Source: Phoebastria nigripes (taxonomy: Eukaryota > Chordata > Aves > Procellariiformes > Diomedeidae). From it: a stretch of DNA of 64,000 nt. The translations under genes and the position numbers were made by a program. The notes under the pieces were generated by a model, which saw only the letters and a program-made list of their open reading frames with translations, made no database searches and was not told where the DNA came from. This document shows positions 49,346 to 59,165 of this stretch, piece after piece; the first letter of the stretch is position 1; each line of letters starts with the position of its first letter. The DNA is taken from positions 186,001-250,000 of the forward strand of contig JAYKAV010002950.1 of NCBI GenBank assembly GCA_035582835.1, given 5' to 3'.

Positions 49346-50699
49346 TTTTACTTCCAGTCCCATGAAACATGACCCATAACTCATATAAAAGCAATAGACC
49401 TGTTACCATCTGAGATCTTTAACAAAAAGGATGCCTGTTGGGCCATAAAAAAAAAAGAAAAAGTTTTTGAGGTTCCTCTGAAAGAAATAAAAAATCTTTG
49501 GTTGCTTCTAGATGAGAAACAAGGATTTTCAAACATCGTAGACACAGGAATTTCTGTTAATTTATCTTAAGAAAAAGTGTTTAATGAGCTTTAGGAAAAA
49601 AGCGTCAAAATAAGTCCCAAATAAAATATTCAAATTGAATGGCTTCAACTGGATTTTAAGGTCCATTCGAATATATTATCAAAGTAATCTGCAGGAAACT
49701 CTTCTCCCCAAAGCTGCAAGTTACACAAGCAGCAACACATATCCTTTAATCATCACCGGGTTGGTGATTCAGCCATATATTGACCTCTCTCCCTTTGTTC
49801 CTCCCACTGAGGACTTTTGTGATTCACTGAGAAGAAAAGAAAACTATTTATTGTTTGATTTTTCTCTCTTATTGCTATGTTCAGACATATGCATATGGAG
49901 ATGTATACACACACACATATGTATACTTAAATATGTGTAGCCCTACTCTGAAACTTGTTGCACTGGTTGGAATTGCCTCAGCATCCCAAACAATTTCTTT
50001 CAGTCAGTTGAACAGTGTAGGAATATCAGTGGCAAAATAAAGACAGTTAAGTGGAAAACATAGTCAATAATTAATCAGCTGAATAAGAGCATTCGTTTTT
50101 AATAAATATTTGCAAGGATGTATAGAAGTATCATGCTGCATTACTGTACATCCAAGAATTTGCTAACTATGAAATTCAAAGAACCTTAGGTGATAACTTC
50201 AAATAGTGCAATGTGTCAAACAAGCACAGCATCATATGCTGCTTTATTTCTAATTCTGCTTGGTGCTGAACGCTTTTCCTGAAAAATGTTCAACCCCCTC
50301 AGTTCTTACTGACAGCATTTGGCATATTGAAATTGGTTGGTTTTTACCTTGTACACAGCAGGGGCATACAATGTTGCCTTTTGGTCAGTGCATTGGCTAC
50401 TAGCATGGAATGGAGTTCTTCACTCTTTATTTGTTCATAAGGCCAAAGTAAGAAAAATAGAGTTAACTAGGTAGACCATCATGTGCTGAGAAAAAAGATC
50501 AATATGTCTGCTTATATGTTCTGAAAGATTTGTTTGCTTTTTACTTTGAGAATGTTAATTTATTAAATGTTAAAAATCAATGTTTTATGGGAAAATTTTG
50601 ACAAAACCTATTTTTTTCTGAAAAGTAGAGAATTTTCTTTAAACCAAATGTTTTAGTGGAATAACCTGAACAAAAGTCTCTTAACCAGGCCAACTCCCG
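49346..50699. other. Non-coding, no gene seen
   Basis: AT-rich, with only the CA/TA microsatellite at 49901. Confidence 0.55.
49901..49926. repeat. (CA)n/TA microsatellite
   Basis: ATGTATACACACACACATAT then GTATAC, short and imperfectly palindromic. Confidence 0.85.
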
Positions 50700-50742
50700 T
50701 GCTTGAAGACAAGCATGTGCTTAAGTGCCATGTTGAATAGGA
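50700..50742. repeat. Fragment of TTAAGTGCTT-type palindromic repeat
   Basis: GACAAGCATGTGCTTAAGTG followed by CCATGTTGAATAGG corresponds to the arm AAGCATGTGCTTAAGTGCtt.TgcTGAATagGG of the same group as the copy at 37.6 kb. Only one arm is visible. It lies just upstream of the MIR relic. Confidence 0.42.
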
Positions 50743-50860
50743 AGACAATTACTGAAAGAAGAGCAGTAAAATCTTAAACTGAACTTCATGAATGGAAGTC
50801 CTGCAGAAGAATGCTAAATTTGCCAACGTAAATACAATGTCACATGACTTTAAAGAAAAT

Positions 50861-51020
50861 TGTTGGGTTCTGTGACTGACTCTGGCACAGATTTACATAA
50901 CAATATATAAGTCACTTAATCTCCTTTAGTTTCTCCATCTGTACAACAACATCAGCTCTGGGGCAGTGTTGTGAGACTTAGTTAATTGCATAGAAATTAT
51001 TTAAAGATCCTTCAGTGAAA
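50861..51020 (+). mobile_element. MIR-family SINE relic
   Basis: Collinear with MIR: TGGGTTCTGTGACTG, TCTGGCACAGATTTAC, AAGTCACTTAATCTCCTTTA, GTTTCTCCATCTGTACAACA, then GGGCAGTGTTGTGAGACTTA and AATTATTTAAAGATCCTTC. The run AAGTCACTTAAtCTCc, aGTTTCtcCATCTGTA and TGTTGTGAG is diagnostic. It is the clearest of the three MIR copies here. Confidence 0.8.
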
Positions 51021-51589
51021 AGTTGTATTGATGCTTTCAGAAACACAACCCTTTTTAAGCTAACGATTATCTTTTATCTTCTCTTAGAAATGACATGAGC
51101 CAAAGAAGTAATTCTCTTTTGACCGGCGCTCATTGCATAACTAAATTTTGAAGCAGCCTAAAGAATTTTCACAAGCCAAATATTCTGGATCCTGGGGAGG
51201 GAGGAAGAGAAGGAGAGCGAGGGAAAGAGGGAAAGACCTTTTTCCTTTCATTCTTCCTGGGACAGCAGAATTTGGTAAAGCAGATATACATGCACATAGA
51301 AGGGAAGGATGTGCAGATGTGAGCTGCCCCCTCTCCCCTACTTTAGCTGCTGATTCAATGGAGCAGCCCTAATGATATCTCTGAGAGTGGTCGAATGTCC
51401 AACCTTCAGTAGGGGCAAAGAGTTGCCATGGTTGCAGAGCAAAAAGGAAGGAATCAAGGGGGGGAGGGCAAGGGGATGGGTACCGAAGAAGTAAATCCAC
51501 GTGAGAAGCAATAATAATAATCCGAGGTAAAGCGGCACTCCTGTAGAGTGTTTTGTCGAAACAACAAAGACTGAGTTTTTCAACAAAAA
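51021..51589. other. Non-coding, no gene seen
   Basis: Contains a purine-rich patch near 51195-51235 (GGGAGGGAGGAAGAGAAGGA) and GGGGGGAGGGCAAGGGGATG near 51460, both G-rich on the plus strand. No frame of note. Confidence 0.5.
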
Positions 51590-51700
51590 TTATTTTAAAT
51601 ATTTTGCTTGAGCCCCTTTATTAATTATGCTGCCATTCTGCCTGCTGCTATAATTAATAGCTTTACAATTCCTTCATTCTAAAATGCTCTCTCTCTCTTA
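51590..51700. promoter_or_regulatory. Inverted TAATTA homeodomain-type sites
   Basis: A perfect 10-bp inverted repeat, TATTAATTAT at 51619-51628 and ATAATTAATA at 51650-51659, is separated by 21 bp that contain GCTGCC and CTGCTG. The arms are homeodomain-type sites in opposite orientation. The surrounding AGCCCCTTTATTAATTATGC looks like conserved enhancer sequence; a role is inferred. Confidence 0.3.
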
Positions 51701-54700
51701 ACTCCTGGCTGAGGACAAATGAATGTTGATGACAAGAATAGAAATGAAGAAATGACATTAATGAAGATTCAAAATGCGTGGTTGAATGGCGGAGGTTTAT
51801 CTTTACAACCACAAGAAACTAAGGAGGGTCTAGAAGCGTGAATATTCCAAGCAAAACCATCTTGCTTGTTTGTACCAAGTATTATAATATGCATGTATGT
51901 ATGAATATACAAAAAATACCAAGTGGACACAGTTGTGAGAATATGCTAAGATACCATGGTGACAGGAGACCCTATAAAAACCCAAACAGATAGCAAAGGG
52001 CTCCTGAACGTAATGAGCAGCATGGCTGATTAGGCAGAGAGACCACACTGTGCAAGAATGAGGCCTAAAGCAAAGAACAGCCTGAAAGAAAGCCATATGA
52101 GAGAGAGAGAGAAACTTGGAGGAATGAGATAAGTAGACTTACAGCTAGAAACAAAGGCAGAAAGAAATCTGTAGGGCTTGTAGGAGAAGGAGTTTGGTAT
52201 GCAGCAGACAATAGAGGGCTTAGAAAGGAGCAGTTAGCCTTGGGCCCTCAAAGAGTGCCAAGAGCTCAGGGAAAAAGAGACTTAAACAAGGAAATGTGCA
52301 TATGGTAAAGACGTGGGTGAGAGAGACAAGGGGCAGTGGGGCAGCTGGAGGTGACCCCCGCAAAAGAGGGCAACGCATATTAGAAAGACAGCATGAACCT
52401 ATGGGCACAGTTTAGAGCTACCAAAGGCTTCTGCCAGTGAGGTGCAGTCCCCATCTTTGGTCTGCTTGCAAAAAATGCAAGAATTTCTATCTTCCCCTTA
52501 AAAAAACAGCCAGTATTTTTGGTGAGCACTATTTGTCTTCCTCTCAGGTGCCTGTCCCTTAGCCTTAGGTTCACAGGAAGAGTCTCCTCTTCCAGGGTGG
52601 GTTTTGAATCTTATTTGGATGTTTGACATGAAGTTAGGGTGAGAATGATCATAACTCCTACCAACTTTAGCAAATGCTGTACAAATCCTTATTCACACTC
52701 TCTTCCACTTTTAATACTTTTTTAGTTTTAAAGGCTCAGAGGTGAAATCCAGTCTGGAGTGCAAGGGCTGTATGACATATATGTCTCCCTCTTTTGATGC
52801 CCAGTGGTTGTCAGTGGGTGAATGACATCCAACAGCTCTAAAACTGAAAATTTCACTCATCACATGAGTACAGGTACGCTCACGTATACCCTCCCACCCC
52901 ACTACACACGTACAGACAGGTGAGACATTTGAGCGTCCTGAACCCTCATCTCCCTTTGGCTGTCCTCAGACTGTGGCTCCTTGCTCGTAGCAGAAGCAGG
53001 AGACATGGTTCAGAGTTACACATCTTTTTTTAACATGCTGCACAAAAGGAGAGGATGATGTTAGCCTCAGGCAAACATCTCCACGCACAGAGGTCTCCAC
53101 ATGCACAGATCTGCCACAAAATGAACTACGGTCCTTGCCATTACAACTTGAGTTGTCAATTGCCAGTTACAGTGGGATGTAAGACTCATGTGTAAATCAC
53201 CTGTCTTTATTTAGTTACTGTAATAACAGTGAAATCTTGGAATTTAATTTTGTTCCCTTTTCCTTGAATCTCATTATAAAACTGCAGTAACTGATGAATT
53301 TTCACACTTTTATCCAACCACCAATGTTGGTGCAAGTGCTGTACTTCACCAGCACAAATGCATTGGGTAATTCTAAGTAAAAAATCACACATTTTTCAGA
53401 AAAACCATTAACATAAACTTATATAAATACTGGTGTTTCTATAATTGATATGTTTAGGAAATTCTCAGTGTTCCTGGGTTTAAAAATCCCATTTACAGTC
53501 TATGTAGTTTATGGCTGAATTTCTTTTGCTTTGTATTGCCATAATATAAATTTGAAGAGGAACTCAGAGTTATCCAAAAACTGGCAGAACTAAAGAATTT
53601 GTTGACAAAGACACTGAAGCTGTGGTTAGGTATTCAGCTAAGCTCTAGGAGATCAATAGTAGGAAAACTTTCGTATTCTGAGACTCCAGGTCAAGACAAC
53701 AGCTGCCCAGAGAAAATAAAAATGAATAATAACTTAATCAATCACATATCAGAAGATTTAGAGAAGGTACAATTTTGAACTTTAATTTTAGATCCAAATG
53801 TCTTTTCATGGGAGAGGACTTCACTGTTTAACTGGACTTTTTCCTCCTTTGATTATAAAATCCTTTCACATAATGAATACTGTGAAATAACAGCTGAACT
53901 GAATCCGTATATCTAAGGAAAAAATCATTCTTTGAACTCTAGCTTCTTTAAATCCAGTTTTGAATAACAACCCAGACAAAAAACCCAAGTCTGTATCATC
54001 CTCAGAACTCTATTCAATGCAGCTGATGAGGGAGGAGAGGGAAAGTCATGTCATGGTCTTTATTGGCATCCCAGCAGACAAGGTTCCTGCCCTGAGGAGT
54101 TTACAGTACAAAACCAATTCAACAAGCTACCGAAGCTAAAGACTTGACTTGGTGGGAGTATGCTCATACTAATATTCCTGCAGTTGGTAAAGTACTTTGT
54201 ACAAAATAACATGCATATTCATAAGCAAAAATCTTTGCTAAAGCAATTTCAGAAACTTCTAAAAACAACTTTAAACTTTGTGTCTGTAAACTCAACGCCT
54301 TTGAAAAAGAGTAAGTATTCTGTTGAGTGGTCCTGTATAATTCTCAGTGGCTGTGATAACCTAACATTTATGACTAATCTGTCCAATTTGTTTCTATCCT
54401 TGATTTTTTCCCTTGCTTTGTTCTTGTAGGTGTATACTTCTGATTTTATAGTGGGTTTTTTAATTAGATATGTAGGAAATATTTTGCCATCAAGAAATTC
54501 TCATAAAACGTAAGTTCTTATGTAGGTTCTAGACATTTTATTTTCATTTGTGATGGCAGAAAAAATACTACTTTAAGCAGCAATGACATGAACGGTCTCT
54601 TTGGTGCCACAGATGTATTGGTTATTAGGTATTCTTCATTCATGTAAATGTGAGGAAAGCTTTTATGTTTCTAACAAGAATCTGATATTTAGATGGAACA

Positions 54701-54854
54701 GGAATAACTAGGTACAGGCTTATTTAGCAAGTTATAAAATAAAATGTAGTGCTATGCTAAAATGGTATACATCAGCTAGAAAATATAACATAATCCTGTA
54801 GCACTGGACTCTGTGTATGATAAATACTGAATGACATTTTCTTGAATAATGAAT
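51701..54854. other. Non-coding, no gene seen
   Basis: Nothing assignable beyond the (GA)n at 52099. Confidence 0.55.
52099..52113. repeat. (GA)n microsatellite
   Basis: About seven GA units. Confidence 0.85.
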
Positions 54855-54945
54855 TACCTAATAGCTAATAATTAATTAGATCATTAATTAATTGATTGAT
54901 TCATTCATTCATTTAAATTAATTTTAGTGGATTAATTTCCAGCAT
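54855..54945. repeat. AT-rich tetranucleotide tract with TAATTA cluster
   Basis: TAATAATTAATTAG and ATCATTAATTAATTGATTGA run into three copies of ATTC, then ATTTAAATTAATTTTAG. It is a decayed (ATTN)n microsatellite. The many TAAT cores may bind homeodomain proteins, but repeat expansion is the simpler explanation. Confidence 0.6.
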
Positions 54946-55323
54946 GCTAGAGCTCTGAAAATAAAGGCAGGTAGGAGGTGACTGTGTGTCCAGAGCAATA
55001 TTGTACTCCGGTGACACGAAGGCAATGTCACTGAGGACACCATGGGAGGTCTGATTTCACCTGCAAGGTGGAACCTGATTCTTATATTCTGTATATTCCT
55101 GTGAAGGACTGTTACTCACCTAAAGCAAACAGGAAAGGAATGCTCAAGTCAGCTAACAAATATTGGGCTGTTAGGGTGTGTGTGAGTGGACCAAATTGCC
55201 AGCCATGTTCATTCCCTGCATCAGCACACCGTTGGGTACACTGTCATGCTATTGTAACTTGTAGTACGTGACAATTATACAACACAGCCATTAGCCACTG
55301 AATTGAAAATGTAGATATTATGC

Positions 55324-55386
55324 AAGATCTTCAGCTTGTATAAATTGGTGTAGCTCCATTTATCTTAGCTGAGGATCTGGCCCTGT
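55324..55386. repeat. Palindromic sauropsid-type repeat, internally deleted
   Basis: The left arm GATCTTCAGCTTGTATAAAT and the core TTGGTGTAGCTCCATTTATC are followed by the right arm TTAGCTGAGGATCTGGCCC. GATCtTCAGCT is nearly the reverse complement of AGCTGAGGATC. This is the bird/reptile repeat whose arms read GGCCAGATCCTCAGCTGGTG; the middle is shortened. It is the best-preserved of these palindromic repeats here. Confidence 0.6.
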
Positions 55387-57049
55387 ATGTTGTCATATTA
55401 TTTGGAAATACTAAATTGTGTAAATATTCGTATTCTCTGCTGCATGATTTTTATTAATCTAGCTGAGCATATTCTATAAGTTACATATTAATATACCAAT
55501 TAGTGGATTTTTTTAATTATCTGATTAAATTTTCTCTTTAGCTGCTTAAGATCTTGTTTAGCAGTAAATCTAGTTTCTCCATGGCAATAGTAAAACAAGA
55601 GTTGAACAGAATGCTCCTCGAAAATATAGTATAAATCTGAGACCTTTATATAGAATGACACTTTGTTCACTTTCTTTGATGATAGTTCTTACATATAAAT
55701 GCAAATGTACATCCCTTTCATTGTTGTATGTAATGTGATTTAGCTCTAATTGACTGGAAGTTGTGGAAGTCTAACTTAGAACTGAATACGTAGATTATAG
55801 CTAAATACACGATGTGAGTCTTTTAAAAATGGGAATATATTTTAAATTCTCAGCTCTTTGCTCTCACTCAGAAAAATAAAAATACATAACTTTGATCTGA
55901 AGAGTGCTGTACCATGATCATTGCACAAAGACATGAATATGTAGGGTCATTGTTTCTCTGCTTGCTTTCTTTTTTTTCTTTTTTTTTTTAACTNTACCCA
56001 ATAAAACCATCTCCAGAGAGGAACACTGTAGTATTAGGTGAAATCTAATTTGACTGTGTGAACCATGCTGTGGCCATTTCTCTGAGAAGGCAAAAACTTG
56101 CAAGGTAAAATTTCAGCTAGAGAAGTAAAAGTATGAATGTTTCCCCCTCTCTTTTATTATTCACTTTATGAATTAGTCCTAGTTTACTTGTTTCAATTGG
56201 TGTCGACATATTTTTGAATACTATTAGCATAGCAATCAGGCCTGTTCTCAGGTTATTGAATGGTGTGTTGACTTCCGAAATAAATAGATATGCAGTGTGA
56301 AGGACGAGCTGTCACTTTGGGAGAGCTTTGCTGATCTAAATTAAAAGACACTTCTAATTGAAAACTGTAATAGAAGGAGGGTTAGGGAAACAGTGAAACC
56401 GCTTGGTCCCTTTCAGGTTTCACAGGGCTGTGACAGGAGATACAGGAAGAGGAGGAAAATGGGTATATTATATGACAAAGTAAGTACTAGCATTAACTTA
56501 GACTAAAATAACCACAATAATCACAATAAGGTGTTTTCATTACTTTCACTGTAACTCACTTTTTCCTGGTTTATCCTTACTTTATGGAAGTGACCTGAGG
56601 AAGTCTTGGGTTCCTGTGATTTTCAGCTGAACTCAGTTGCAATCCCAGCATCTAAACCAAGCCTCTGCTCAGTCACCCATTTGTACTTCAGTCCAGGTTT
56701 GGTCTGAAGTCTGAAGGCCACTGAGAAGAGTGCAAATATTCCCATTCAGTTTAACAGGCTTTGTATCAATTTCTAATGACCTAACATTACAGGGGTTTGC
56801 ATAGTCTGTTAATGACACTTGTATCTTTCAAGGGAATCTTGTAATCTTGCTGGGGGATGTCCACAGGGCACCACTATAACTTACCATGTCCAAGACCATG
56901 TGGCAAGCAGCTATGCGTTTCTCTCAGTTTTCCTAGCTGGATATTTTTTCAAACAAATGAGTAAGTTCAGTGAAGCAATTATGGAAAGTTAAGACCGCAG
57001 ATTAAAATAGTTTATGATTTATCTTATCTGAACAGCTACCCTCTATCCA
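55387..57049. other. Non-coding, no gene seen
   Basis: Only the T-rich tract at 55968. TATTCCCATTCAGTTTAACA at 56739 recalls the core of the palindromic repeats but lacks arms. Confidence 0.5.
55968..55989. repeat. T-rich tract
   Basis: T runs interrupted by single C, with an ambiguous base at 55994 just beyond; probably a sequencing-difficult homopolymer. Confidence 0.8.
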
Positions 57050-57450
57050 GAGCTGTGTTTCTTCCTTTTTTTCATTCTTGCCCTGTAAGGGTTAACAATT
57101 GAGGCCTGTCTATAGCTCATTTCTATAGTAACAGCAAGACTGAGACTTTTTTATGGGCACCTAATAATTAGAAAGTGCTAGAAGGTATAACAATATAATG
57201 AATCAAAACTGATAGACTTGTGGGTTTCCATAGAAACGTGTATAATTATGATAATCGGTCCCTGGCGTACCCTCAGAATCGTATACATTCAGTTAAATGC
57301 AATAAACATTAGGCACTATTTAGTGAGCTGTGATGCAGATTAACAGTGTGAGATACAGGGAGGCTATGAATAAAATTGCTGTACAGTTTATCTCAAACTA
57401 ATTTCCCAGATTGCTTTAATAGACGTGCTATGTGGATGTGAAGAATTGAA
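57050..57450. promoter_or_regulatory. Candidate conserved regulatory element with RFX X-box
   Basis: A repeat-free stretch contains GTTTCCATAGAAAC (57224-57237), an X-box of the RFX family form with two inverted half-sites, plus GGGTTAACAATTG, CACCTAATAATTAG and TGCAATAAACATTAGG. No open frame of note. The site match is visible; binding and conservation are inferred. Confidence 0.32.
57224..57237. promoter_or_regulatory. RFX-type X-box motif
   Basis: GTTTCCATAGAAAC is an imperfect palindrome fitting the RFX dimer pattern GTNNCC-NN-RGNAAC closely. RFX factors act at ciliary, immune and neural enhancers. A single site can occur by chance in 64 kb. Confidence 0.45.
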
Positions 57451-59131
57451 AGTGTATTTTTGTTAATGGTAAAGCTAACAAAGATAATATTTCATAAAGT
57501 GGCTGACTGTTAATTTTGATGCAGAGCGGAATGTACTATGGCACGTTATTGCATGGGAGATCACTAAACCCACTGAGAAAATGGCATGGGGATCAACTGA
57601 ATTATTTATTTTTTGAATATGATATGGGGGTATTCGGGTTTCCCGTGTTCCCCTTGTCGTGCTGGCTTATTTCTCTCTTTGCTTGACTCCCATTTTAGAA
57701 ACATGCTCGCCGGTGCTTCTGGTCTAATTCTAACTCTAGCTTTTCCAAAGCAAAGCAAATTTCTAGTGACTTCATATGCAGCTGCTCAGCATTACAGGAT
57801 TTGTATTCTTAGTGTCCCATGGAATATTGCTGTTGTTTTTCTTGGTTATTTGATTTATGGATAGGGAATTATAATTCTGTGGTAGTCATTTCAGGGGCAT
57901 TTAGAACTGTGTGTAGCCCTGGACTGGTTAAAAAAAAATCAGATGCCCAGCACTCCATTTAAAAGATAAGCTATTTATAGGCGAGAGAGACCTACAGGTA
58001 TATTATATTTGAGATAGAGCATTGATGGTGATGTTAGAACATGCATTGTGGATCAGGGGACTCATCTGATCATTCCTGCACATGCCAGAGAAGCTGTGCA
58101 GAAGCGTTTAACTATGCTTAAATGCTTCCTAATCCTCCTCTTTGAAGGCCCAAGTTTTCCTGGAAGGGTGGATTTGGCTTGATGTGGTCCCTTTGTAGAA
58201 GGCAAGTTTTGCCCTAATGAGTACTTTGTTTAAAAACGTTCATTTCAGAAGGGGAGAAAATGGGTTGTGATACAGCTGTTGAATATTAAGAACCCAGACA
58301 CACGATTGCTAGACATCAAAACCTTAGGGTTGAACTCGGTGCCCATATGAAAGTGCACTTACCTTAAATGCACTCTCTTCCCTATGTAAGCTCATGGAAA
58401 ACTGTTTTTCCTAATAAATCCCTCTGCTTTCAGAATGAATAAGTTTGGCCTGTGCTTTTTGTTTTTTTCATTGTTGTTGTTGCTTGTGACTCAGTTACAA
58501 TAATGGTTGCGTGTTGTCTGTTGAGTCAGTCCCAAAGACTTGGCTTCTCAGGATCCTGTGCGGCAGCCTGGGATTCAGGGGCAGCTCATAAAGTGTTAAG
58601 TTCAAAACTCTTGTTTTGAACATGACGCTGCCTGTCGTTGTTACTCAGTCTTCAGGTTCTTGTCTCTGCTAAAAAGACGAGCCTTTTATCAAAACGTTTT
58701 TCACATCTGGTTTCCCCGTCACTCTTACTGCTGTGGTAGTACTAAAATGCCAGAAGCTGACAGGGGTTCAGAAAGCTATTAGACAAATTCATGGAAGAAA
58801 ATCTATCAAAGGCTACTAAACAAAGAGATAACACCTCTGGGTCAGGATGTCCCTGAGCTGCGGATTTGTGGTGGCTGAAAGCATATACCCGGGGAGCATC
58901 ACGGTGTGTCTTGCTCTTATATTCCTCCCTAGGCATTTGCTATTGGCCACTGTTAAAGACAAGATACCTGAGTTAGATAAACCCTTCATCTAACCCAGAA
59001 CAGCCGTTGTTACATTCTCATGTAAAAAGACTTGGCTGCTAACACTGATGTGATAAAACATTTTCAAAAGCTTTCTAGAAAATATGATACCCAGGCTGCA
59101 CTGTAAAATCTTTTTTGTTTCTTCTTCTTCT

Positions 59132-59165
<34 letters not shown>

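Noticed and set aside
59134..59164. Poly-T as the A-tail of a minus-strand processed pseudogene
   Set aside because: No polyadenylation signal or recognisable coding sequence lies where the 3' end should be, and bird CR1 rarely makes processed pseudogenes.
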